Source: Lytechinus pictus
Taxonomy: Eukaryota; Echinodermata; Echinoidea; Temnopleuroida; Toxopneustidae
NCBI RefSeq assembly: GCF_037042905.1
Contig: NW_026974140.1
Span: 14,992,001 to 15,056,000, forward strand
Reading direction: 5' to 3'
Length of the DNA: 64,000 nucleotides
Below, piece after piece: positions 44,338 to 55,500 of this stretch. A program made the position numbers and the translations under genes. Numbering within the stretch: position 1 is the stretch's first letter; the number at the start of each line of letters is the position of its first letter. The notes below the pieces were generated by a model, which was not told where the DNA came from, did not search any database, and worked only from the letters and a program-made list of their open reading frames with translations.

Positions 44338-47300
44338 GTGATTTTAATTTATCACTCACCCCCTTTTTTTTTTTTTTACTCAGGTCACTGTTTTTCATAG
44401 CAGTATATTATGGAGAAGTTAGACATTATCTGTCTCAAGTAGGAAGCACTTTAAAACAGATTATATTTTTTTTCTTATAAATGTCTTGTAGTCATCGATG
44501 CATGTTTGTGACTTAAATAAAGTACAAAAAGAGGAATGAAGCACAAAAACAATATATATATTTAAGGAATCTTGGGGTAAGATTAAGATAAGATTTCCAA
44601 ACTTATAGTTTCTTAACATAAATAAGTCCTTTGTTCGTTTGTTTCCTTTTTGAGAGAGAGAGGGAGATAGTAGCCTTAGATAGCATAGAATCCATCTATA
44701 ATTTTTTTTAAAAAGGAGAAGATTTCAAACCAAGGCCACAAGGTCTTTCCTCAAGTAACCAACAAGAATATTCTTCATTGTATCATACTTTGATTTGTGA
44801 ATAAAAACTTGCATTTCAATCAGTGTAACATAGCTTAATTTATTTTGTTCCTGATAATTAAATAATTCTCAGTTGCCTTAGGATGAGTACATTTCATATG
44901 ACTCATTATAATAATGCTATGTTGCAGCCCGATGTTGTTATCCATGCAGCAGCTGAAAGGAGAACAGATGTTGTAGAGAGAGACCCACAGACTGTTCAAA
45001 AACTCAATGTAGGTGCCACAGCTCAAATTGCTGCAATTTGTGGTGAGATACCAAGTTGTTTTTTTCCATCATGAAATTGTGTACTGTTCATGGGAAGGAT
45101 CTGTGTGGATTCATTGACTTTTCTTACTGAAGATACTGAAAATATCAGTCGTGTTTGGGTCATTCTTGCATTGGTCAAGTCTCCAAACTGTAAATCAGTA
45201 CAGGGAATTGATTTATATTCCACAGCACTAATATTTTTGGGCCAATGATGTATACCACACTTGACCTGGATGAGGGAAATGTTTATGTGGCAAGAATGGA
45301 TTCCTTGAATTGCAAAAGTGCCTTTAAGGCAGCTATGCTAAAGCTAGTTGTGGATGCCATTATTTGTGAGTGCTATAGAAGAAATATTTGGTAAATTCAT
45401 ACAGTTTAGGAATATTCTCTAGTTTATGATATAAACTTGCAAGGTCAGTCATCTTTTGTGTGTAATTTGACCCCACTAATTTTCAATAAGAAATTCAAAA
45501 GTGATTGCTTCTTTTGATTCAAGTGAAAGTTATTTTGTATTTTATAATGTTATTGATGGTAAGAAAATAAACCAATATGGAAGTATATAGTTTTAAGTAG
45601 GAACTTTCATTTTTATTTGAATGGTGATATCATGCTTACTATGTATCATCATGCATTAAATCATCTCAAGTGCATTTTCTAATTGATATGGAGAAATCTG
45701 TATAGAACAGAAAGAATATGTAATTGCATATAATGGTAATGTTTGTATTTGACAGAGAAACTGGGTATCTTGTTGGTTTACATCAGTACAAATTATGTCT
45801 TTGATGGAACAAAACCACCATATAAACCTTCAGATGAACCCAATCCACTTAACAAATATGGTCAGAGCAAGCGTGATGGTGAAATAGCAACTCTTAAAAA
45901 CTATCCTGGTAAGCTGGCATTATTACCCCTCCCCAAGAAGCAATTTCAAATCTGATTTCTTACTTTCAGCACTGTATCTTTATTTTTCGGGAGGATAAAT
46001 TGATGTATATTAGTATTACATCTCTTTGAAATCAAGTAATATCAATTCATATACAGATGCTAAAATTATCTTAAGGTATACTGTAGTCTTGTGATGATCA
46101 AAAGAATACTTTGTCCATTATGTTTGATTGGTTAGATAGTTCTTTGTTAGCATATTTAATTTCCCATTCTGTTTCCCATATACTTTCATTAGTCAGAGTC
46201 AGCAGTTGCATAGAAATAGCAGTTACAGTTATAAAAGTGTTTAGCCATCAATAAAAATCAAAGATTTCACTGATATTGAAATTACAGGAAAACTTGTAAT
46301 TGATGGCAACTTTTGTTATACAGAGCCCTGCTTTGTTTGAATTAAGAACTAGATAGCAGCAAGAACATTGTTACCTTTGAGGTTAATGAGTTCATAGGTC
46401 ATAGAGGTCATTGTAAATTTGAAAAATTGTTTGTGATAACTAAAGTACCCTTCATGGATCAAACTTTGCTTGTCATTTGGAGGTCACAAGGACAAAGATC
46501 ATAGCCCATTATCACAATACTTTGCACACCCAATATATGATTGGTTCAGAAATGTATAGAGTGATGAAAGCAGATAAGTGACAGATTTTTTGAATTACAT
46601 ATATTTCAAAGTAAATCAAACAAGTTTGGAACTGATTCTACAGTGCACTGTCTGGATTGCTACTTGGCAATGGAGTCATTAATACAGGGATTTTAATTAC
46701 AGGAGCAGTGATCCTAAGATTACCCCTACTCTATGGTAGCATAGAGAGACTAAATGAAAGTGCAGCAACCTATCTTCTTCATCAGATCCAAGATACAAGT
46801 AAAGTCCTGGAACTCTGTGACTACCAACAAAGAAGACCAACTCATGTCAGGGATGTAGCTTCAGTGGTAATACAACTAGCGCAGAGACATTGTAAGGTGA
46901 GTTTAGGATTCAATACCGAATAAAACAGTTGCAGATTCAATGAAAAAGCAATGTGACTCTAAATTTTTAACTTAATTTTTAGGTGGTAAATTTTGTCTGT
47001 TATGCTAGAGTATATTTTGAAATACATCAGCAAAATATCTCAGTTTTCATCACTTCACTGAAAGAATCATAAAAAATGAATTGTGTATGCTTATTGGATA
47101 TTCATGTATTCATCCAAAATTTTATATCAGCTTTTGTTTGGGTGGACTTAAGTTTAAAGGTCAAGTCCACCTTAGAAAAATTTTGATTTTAATAAATAGA
47201 AAAAAATCAAACTAGCATAATGCTGAAAATTTCATCAAAATCGGATGTAAAATAAGGAAGTTATGACATTTTAAAGTTGCGCTTATTTTTCACAAAACAG

Positions 47301-48399
47301 TTGTATGCACAATTCAATGACATGCAAATGAGAGAGTTGATGATGTCCCTCACTATTTCTTTTGTTTTTATTGTTTGAAATATAGAATATTTCAATTTTT
47401 ACAGATTTGACAATATGGAGCAACTTGACTGAACCATAAAATGTTAAGGCAATGGTAATTCCACGTGTTCAGGGAGGAAGGAAACTTTTGTTTCAAGGAC
47501 AATGAGGAGAAAATGGGAATAAATCATATTTCATATAATGAAATACAAAAGAAATAGTGAGTGAGTGATGTTATCAGTCCCCTCATATGCATACCGACTA
47601 GGATGTGCATAGAACTTTTTTGTGAAATTAAGCGAAACTTTAAAATGTCATAACTTTCTTATTTATTTTCTATATTATGGTTGTTCCACTTTATATGTTT
47701 GTCATTTGCCTCCGACAAAGATTCTGCTAGGATCGAAAGCTTAGGCCCCTTTTGACTTTCTAATTTACTCCATTGGCTCTCTTTTATTAGATAAGCAGTT
47801 TTCAGCAGCTTCTTTTTGCCATTATTTTACAATCGATTTTGATGAAATTTTCAGTGTTATGCTCGTTGGATTTTACTCTTTTTATTCAAATCAGCTTATC
47901 GTTGGGGTGGACTTGTCCTTTAACACTGTAAATGTATGCCATTTCAGTTATTATAAAGGTACCGTTTTAGAAAAACTCAAAATGTAAATTAATGAATTGT
48001 TAACTGCACAAATGTAAACTGGAAGAAAGTATTACGATACTTGATATGAGGATGATAGTGATGCTCAGAGTGAATGTTATATTACTAGAAGAAATTAACA
48101 CTTTTTATGCATTATCATTTTCATAATTATTTACTATGAAGGGAGAGGGGGTTTCAGGCATCCTACATTGGAATACATCAGAACAACTCACACGATACCA
48201 AATGGCTCTTATCATCACTGATATCTTCAAACTACCTATGGATCATCTTATACCAAACCCCAATCCTCCTTCCACTGGCACGCCCCGCCCACAGAATGCA
48301 ACCATGGACATCTCGATTATAAATGCCCTTGGGGTCAAAGTTACAGATACGCCATTTCGGAAGGGTATCGAGGAATGTTTGACTCCTCATCTGTCCTAA
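44161..48399 (+). CDS. MAT2B: MAT2B, methionine adenosyltransferase 2 beta subunit; 5 coding exons
   Basis: MAT2B is a non-catalytic, NADP(H)-binding regulator of the MAT2A enzyme that makes S-adenosylmethionine in the cytosol and nucleus. It belongs to the extended SDR family, related to dTDP-4-dehydrorhamnose reductase (RmlD). The predicted protein starts MKKILITGASGLFGRE, a Rossmann glycine motif at residues 7-14. It then has HAAAERRTDVVE at about 65-76, YISTNYVFDG at 106-115, YGQSK at 132-136 (the SDR Tyr-x3-Lys), ILRLPLLYG, RRPTHVRDVA, ILHWNTSEQLTRYQMA and TPFRKGIEE. Each block has a clear human equivalent. The exons join in phase and give 298 residues, against 334 in the longer human isoform. 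The human N-terminal extension is absent if the ATG at 44161 is used; an upstream exon could supply one, because the frame stays open back past the acceptor. The C-terminal tail of human MAT2B is also missing. Confidence 0.93.
44928..45042 (+). CDS. MAT2B: MAT2B exon b (residues 60-98)
   Basis: It encodes PDVVIHAAAERRTDVVERDP then KLNVGATAQIAAIC, as in human PHVIVHCAAERRPDVVE. Acceptor TTGCAG, donor GTGAGA; it ends one base into a codon. Confidence 0.93.
45756..45908 (+). CDS. MAT2B: MAT2B exon c (residues 98-149)
   Basis: It encodes LLVYISTNYVFDGTKPPYKP, then NPLNKYGQSKRDGE. It contains the SDR active-site-like Tyr132 and Lys136. Donor GTAAGC. Confidence 0.94.
46703..46896 (+). CDS. MAT2B: MAT2B exon d (residues 149-213)
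   Basis: It encodes AVILRLPLLYGSIERLNESA, then QQRRPTHVRDVASV. Acceptor TTACAG, donor GTGAGT, phase 0 at its end. Confidence 0.94.
47153..47923. mobile_element. TTAA-flanked MITE, family A, copy 2, interrupted
   Basis: TTAA bounds both ends, and the arms match copy 1. About 165 bases of foreign sequence (47660-47830) interrupt the right arm within the word TTATTTTAC. It lies in MAT2B intron 4. Confidence 0.8.
48142..48399 (+). CDS. MAT2B: MAT2B exon e (residues 214-298) and stop
   Basis: It encodes GVSGILHWNTSEQLTRYQMA, then PRPQNATMDIS, TPFRKGIEECL and a short end before TAA. The acceptor ATGAAG has a poor pyrimidine tract; it was chosen because it keeps phase 0. Confidence 0.88.
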   Translation, partial: GEGVSGILHWNTSEQLTRYQMALIITDIFKLPMDHLIPNPNPPSTGTPRPQNATMDISIINALGVKVTDTPFRKGIEECLTPHLS

Positions 48400-51300
48400 A
48401 GCCAATGATTTATATGCGTTTTTTTTACAACTCTAAAGCCCAAGAGTGCCTGTCACCTTGCTTCCTCATGCATTGATATATCACTGACCATTTAAAAATT
48501 TGAATGCTTATAATTATTAATGAGATTCTTTATGAATATTTTAACACAAAATTATGAATGTGCAATGAAAGAATATCAATAATTTGTTTCTTTAACAAAG
48601 GCCAAGTAAATATGAGTGTGTGGATTTCTTTAAATTGCAATTAGGTTTTACCAAAAAATTATGTCTGCATTTGAAGTAATATCAGTAATCATGTTTGTGA
48701 CTTTGTCCCAGTTACTGTGTTAAATTCAAATTTGAGATAATGAGATCATAAAGAAAGAGCAGCTTGATGTAGATAAGTAGCTTTTGTGTGCTAATGAAGC
48801 CTTTTCTTAAAAGACTTTATTTTATGCTTCCTTTATAAACCCTAATACTCTTATCTATACTTGGATGTATTTCGATAGTGATTCTCAATTAAATCTAGAT
48901 TCCACCAGCTTTTTTTTCAGTGGTCCTTGGATCAATCGTACAATCAATCACCAATCTTTGTGTTATGGGACCCAGGTGGTATTTGGGATAGATGAAAAAC
49001 ATTTGAAAATATTGTAAAACAAGTGAATCTATTGGTTTTGCAGCTTGCAATTACAGGTCTTCTTTTCTCATTGATGAGATTTGAATTATTTGTGGATGTA
49101 CATACAAAATCATTGATTTTTTTTTCTTTATTCTCTCTTCATTTTTATGGGAAATAATTAATTTTGAAATACATTAGTTTTGAGAGTAAACTCATAGTTA
49201 TTCCTCTTTAGAGTATAATATCTTGAAACTAATAGTTGGAAATTTTGAATGTCAGTTATTAGGAACATGTACATGAATCTTATGCTGCAGTATAATAGGC
49301 TTTTATTTATGTTCTTTGCTGAGTTCTTACACCTTGATATGAATATACATATAGTATTAACATTCAAACATGACATATGGTGTCTGAAATGTTTATTGAT
49401 ATTAAAGGTCGAATCCACCCCAGAAAAATGTTGATTTGAATCAATAGAGAAAAATCAAACAAGCATAACACTGAAAATTTCATCAAAATCTGATGTAAAA
49501 TTACTGAAATAAGAATGTAATGGCATTATACAGCTTATTTTTCACAAAACAGTTAAATGCACAACTAAGTGATATGCAAATGAGAGAGTTGATGACGTCC
49601 ATCACTCACTATTTCTTTTGTATTCTATTGTTTGATTTATACAATATTTCATTTTTTACACATTTGACAATAATGATCAACTTGATTGAAATACAAAATG
49701 TTAAAATAATGTTAGTTCATTGTTCAGGGAGGAATAAAACTTAGTTTCACATAACATGAGGTAAAAATTAAAATATTTCATAATTCATATAATGAAATAC
49801 AAAAGGAATAATGAGTGGGTGATGCCATCAGTCCCCCCATTTGCATACTGACCAGGACTGTTTCAGAAAATCAAGTGAAACCTCAAAATGTCATAACTTT
49901 CTTGTTTAAAATTCGATTTTGATGAAATTTTTAGTGTTATGCTTGTTGGATTTTCTCCTTTAATACAAATCAACTTTTTTGCTGGGGTCTACTTGTCCTT
50001 TGACATATTTTTAGTTTACTGGTAGTTGAAGTCATATCACACATGTCTGAAACTTAGAGTGCATGATATTGCAGGTGTAGTCATTATTAGTTAAATTAAC
50101 TTGTTCTAATATTTTTGTCCCAAGGATTGCTTACCCGTATATATAACAAATGTTATGAATTTTCATATCTAAACTGTATTTGCACCGTTAGGTGAATTTT
50201 ACAGGCCCATCATCATGAGACTTTTTTTGGTGATGATCATTGCCGAAGAAAATACTGAATGAGACAGTTTACTGTGTACTAAAATACTGGCTGAAATGCA
50301 GTAGTGCATGATCAATTTAATTTATATATCTTTGGATTAAATCTGACATCCTACAGAGAAATTCTTAATGTTCAATATTACTATACTTCACCCTTAGGAA
50401 GTCTTGTCTTGTCTTCGGTTGAGTTGGCATATGCAGACTTGCTGTTATTGGTCAACTTTGTTGAAAAAGTATAGCACCACAGATTTTTTTTTTTAATGGT
50501 AACATTTTGTTTCAGAGAATTGATTCATCTGCTCTACTCAAGTTTCCAGCGAGCAGAAATCATTTGAGATGTACGTTGCATTCAATCCAACTGATTTCAA
50601 TTTTATAGTCAAAAGAGCTTTTATTTCTAATATTGAATTATAGCATGATAAAATTTGTCATAGTGCAGTTCTTGGTTATGATGCTCTTTTATGAAATATA
50701 CTTTTCATAATAATTTTATTTTAGTGATAACAAAGATCAGTAATCAACGCATTGTTCTGCATTGTATTGCTATACTAGTATTCAGCATTTTTTTATAGTG
50801 CAGTATACCCAAAATTATGCTCAAGATATTCATTGTCTTCCATTGCATATTTTGTACTACTATGTATTCAAGTTGATCGTTCAGTATTCAGTTTGTTGTT
50901 TTGTGCTGTATTACGCTGTATTGTTCTATTCAGTGAGTGCAAAATGCATGTATTCAATGTGCAGTAATTCTCAGTCAATCTAAACAAATAAAAATATATA
51001 TTCTTGAAAATTTATTTTTTTGTTCAAAGAGTTGTATATGGAACCATTTCTAGTCAGTTAGAACATTGAGATGTATATTGTAAAAATGATATAAGTAGTT
51101 GAAAACAGATTTTCAGTTGGAAAGAGAATCTTACCCTGATGGTAAGTTTAAAGATAACGAAAATTATTTAAATTGTTCAAATTAACTTGTTATCATACAT
51201 TGGAAACAAAAGATAGACTCCTGGATGTAAGGTTTGCTTTGACATCAGTTTCATTTATGATAGGGTCCTACAAGTAAAATAAAAACCTGCCCCAACCACC

Positions 51301-52507
51301 GCTGTGAGGTACATGATTTTTTAGTATATAAGAAAAGAAGAGAGAATGGGTAAGGATGGAATAAGCAGAGTGGTTTTTCATTTCTTAGGGGGCACGGATA
51401 AATCAACCATTTTATTTTGCTTGGATTTGACAAACAAATGATTTAATTGCCCCCAATATAGGAATGAAAAATAAAAATGGTGGGTTGACATAGCGGACAT
51501 AGCTATCGATTTAAAAACGGTCATTTAAAAATTCTCTCAAATGAGAGAGAAAAATAGTTACTAAAATAGGACACCCTTTTCTATCCTCGCTCCCAAGGGT
51601 GAAGTAGGCTTGGGTATTACTCCTCACGTTTCTGATTGTGTACATATTTTTTTAAACCAAAAAGGGGGAATATGCCTCCTGTGTCGACTTTCTCCCCCCC
51701 CCCCCCCATTCCTGCCTGTATTGGGTATTGAGGGAGAAACTTGTATTGGTAAAGGGTAGGTGTCTTGGAAAATATGATCTTTGGAGATACAGGTAATAAT
51801 GAGATTTAGATGAAGATTTATTTGCAGACAATTAGTTGATAAATCTGGGAATTCAATCTGTGAAAGCACTGTTAACAAATTTTGCGTTGTATGATGATCC
51901 AGTCGGGATCACTGCTCTGTGTATAATGGGTGAGACATGCAGAACTTTATTTTCAGGAGAAATGTGTGCTTACAGCTTTTAGTTTTTCAAGGACAATTAG
52001 GAATCAACAAAATTCAAGGCTTGTTCAGTGGTATTTAGGGATTATCAATAAAGTCTAGACCCCGGTCTAGACTTACCAAATATATACACACAACATTAAA
52101 TGATCTTGACAAAGAATATTCAGTCCTATTTTTTCACTTGCCGTGCTCTCTTGCAAAATTGAGTCTAATTTGAAAGTTGAAATTGTGATGCTAACTTGCT
52201 TATTACATTCAGACAAATTCATAAAAGAGGCGAAAACAAACAGAACAATTTTAGTCTATTCAGTTGATTTTAGGATATTTTGGAAACTTCTCCGTTTTTC
52301 AGCATGTATTTCAGGATAATTCACTTATTTCATTTTCAAAAGTGCAACTAAAGTAAATGCAAGCAAAGTTCTGCAGGCCATCTCCCATCTCGTGCTCAGA
52401 GCTAGAGCCAATGATCCGCGCGACGAGCTGACGTGTAGCATTCCATAGTTTTTGTACAAAATCCTCAAACTAGGCTGTGAGAATAGACTGGATTTTAGGT
52501 TTTTAAG
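48400..52507. other. MAT2B 3' flank to MRPL30 5' flank
   Basis: The proximal part is likely MAT2B 3' UTR of unknown length; an AATAAA at 50987-50992 is one candidate end. A family A MITE sits at 49402-50003. Nearest MRPL30, a CCAAT at 52408-52412 and a TGACGTG at about 52420 lie in a GC-richer patch that may be its promoter. No other gene is seen. Confidence 0.4.
49402..50003. mobile_element. TTAA-flanked MITE, family A, copy 3
   Basis: It has the same arms as the other copies (ATCAAACAAGCATAACACTG and the mirrored right arm). The left TTAA is intact; the right has changed to TTGA. Confidence 0.78.
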
Positions 52508-52549
52508 ATGAATTTACCAGGATTGAAGACCCTTATGTCACAGAGAGTG
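52508..52549 (+). CDS. MRPL30: MRPL30 exon 1 (residues 1-14)
   Basis: An ATG is followed by 14 codons and GTGAGT. It is short and variable as in other mitochondrial leader sequences, so the assignment rests on phase and position. Confidence 0.72.
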
Positions 52550-55500
52550 GTGAGTATTGTGTAATTGAATCAAATTCTTTAAATGAAAAAGTTGCTAATG
52601 TTACTTTTTGCATTAATTTTCACGTAATTCGCAAACTTCATGCGCTCCTTAGACTAAGTAGTAAGTTACTAAGCCTGGTCCCACGTCTTGACTTTGTGCG
52701 TAGCCCGGCGTAGGGCAAGATTTTTAATCGTGGACGTTGATGCACGGTACAGACAATACACTCACACGTATTGCGAGGTTAGTATTAATAGTATACTAAC
52801 CTCGCACCACGAACCGCATTTGGCAGTGGATTTCTAACTAGTGGGTCCCGCGTGCTGGGATCTCACTTCTTGGGTCCACAACACACGACTTCTATTCTAT
52901 GGCTTGAATTTTCTGTGCGCGGCGGCATGTAATGAACCCTTGGGCAGTTGGGTGCAGATTACTGGTACAGTTTTTCGCCGGCGCGGCGCCAGGTATAGTT
53001 ATCGCGTCGGAATCTTAGTTTGTAATTAAACCAAGGAAATAAATATTAATCGCAAGCGTGTACGTAGTCGCACGTAGACGTAGGCCTACATCATCAGTCC
53101 TATGATATGAAATGATCTTGCATTTGCAAATCTGACTCCTCACTACACCATTAAGAATGATATTTTTCATGAAAAAAAAAGAAATCTGCATAAAATTTTA
53201 CTTTCCAAACCAGTGCAAATGCAGTCTCATCACTCAGTCACATCACTGATTTCATCTTGCAAAATGTGTGAATCACTGAATGTCGTGTGATCTCAAATCT
53301 AGCACTACTAATCTCTACAGGGCAGAGACCGAGAGAGGACTAGTCAGCAGAAGAAAAAAGAAAAAAAGAATTGGAATGCAAAATAACAATAAGTAGATTG
53401 AAAATAGCAGAGCTTGTTTCATGTTGAGAGAGCGAGAGTAGATAAGACTAAGAGGGACAATTATTTATTCTGAATATATCTGACGTTATGTGATGGGCAA
53501 AGTCACGATTCCCTATCTCAATTCCATCGTTGCCATCAGCCATGCATTAGCAATCATTAAAGGTATTTTTTAATGGCTCAGATTTTCTTCTGCCTGTAAA
53601 CTGCAATGTCCCATTAGTGATGCAATTGAGGAGGATATCAGGGGCCTGTTGCATCAAAGGGTCTTTGGTAGAACCACTCTACCTAAGTTCAAGATATTGC
53701 TCAACTGTTTCACAAAGCCAATTTTCATGATTATGGCGATATGAAGTATGTTCCTTGGAAAGACACCTCCAGACATGTCCTACATAGGCATGATCTTCTC
53801 TGCACACTTAGCCAGGAGGCTCGTAGAGAGTAAAAATCATTCACTAACGTGAGCTTATTCTCCACTGAGCCAGGGATTGCGTCCCATTCATGTGCGTGTA
53901 CTGGGAAAAAAACTTAAATTTTTGCCCCCAAGATTTCAACTTTCCTTCTAAAAGATCTAGCCCTAGATGATTTAAATGGGATAACTTCGTTTCCGACATT
54001 TATACGATATCGATTTCATTTTTATACAAAAATTCATTAAAAAAACTAGAAAAATATTTTGAGAAGACGGGGAAAAAACTTGCTGGTGTTTACGTTGCCA
54101 TCTTGTTCTCTTTGTCCTTCGCCAAGCTACAAGACGCACATCGATCCTCTGATATGCGTCTCGTAGCTTGGCGAAGAACAAGATGGCGACATCGCTCGAT
54201 CACCGTCAGCATAGGTACAGCGTACGAACATGCAAGCCAATCTGCTGGCGCGTCCGTACGCTCAGCTGTAGCTTACGGCAATTGAAGAAGAACCTTGCTG
54301 ATCCCAATCTGTCATCAAAATTCGCTTTTTTTGGGGGGGGGGTTGATATAAATCAGGTGCTGGTGTGAAATTACTTTTAAAGGACAAGTCCACCAAAACA
54401 AAAAGTTTATTTGAATAAAAAGAGAAAAATCAAGCAAGCATAACACTGAAAATTTCATCAAAATCGGATGTAGAATAAGAAAGTTATGACATTTTAATTT
54501 TTTGCTTAATGAAAAAAAAAAATAGTTATATGCACATCCTGGTCGGTATGCAATTGAGGAGACTGATGACGTCATCCACTCACTATTTATCTTGTACTTC
54601 ATTATATGAAAAATGAAATATTCTAATTTTCTCCCCATTGTCAAGTGAAACAACGATTAATTCCTCCCTGAACATATGGAATTAGCATTGTTTAATAATA
54701 TATGGTTCAGTCAAGTTGGCCCTTATTGTCAAATCTGTAAAAAAGTGAAATAATGTGTAATTCAAACAATAAAAAAAAAGATATAGTGAGGGACTGTCTC
54801 ATTTACATGTCACTGAGTTGTACATATAACTGTTTTGTGAAAAATAAGTGAAACTTTAAAATGTCATAACTTTCTTATTTTACATCCGATTTTGGTGAAA
54901 TTTTCAGTGTTATGCCAGTTTGACTTTTCTCTACTTATTCAAAGCAACATTTTTGGGGTGGACTTGACCTTTAATCATTGAAAATTGTTGGATTGGTGTT
55001 AAGGTGATGAATGAAAAAAAAAATGTGGTAACAAAATGATTAAATGAATACCTGACAAATAAAATTAATAAATTCGCTTTTTCACATACAGCCTTTCATA
55101 TTTTCGTTTTTAGTCTCATACAGTCAGACACATTGATTTTGTTTACTCCATTCAAACCCTATTTTCATCTTAAAAAATAACATTTAAAACCTAATTTGCA
55201 AAATTATCATTTGAAATTAACATTCAATATAATTCAGAATATTGAAATAATATAATGTTGAAATTACTAGTACTTCAGATTTTTATTTTTTGGACAAGGG
55301 TCTCTTTTGTTTAGATATCAATGAAAGGGGTCCTTATGAGGTCACATGTTCTAGATAAGGAAACTAATGAAAATTTCCATTTTATCCAGCTATGTTTGTG
55401 AATCTTTAAAGCTGTTTCTCATTTTACTTCATTAAGTAAGCTCCATACATCAATCCTACAAACTAATAAATGAAAAATTATTTGATCGCCATTTATTGAT

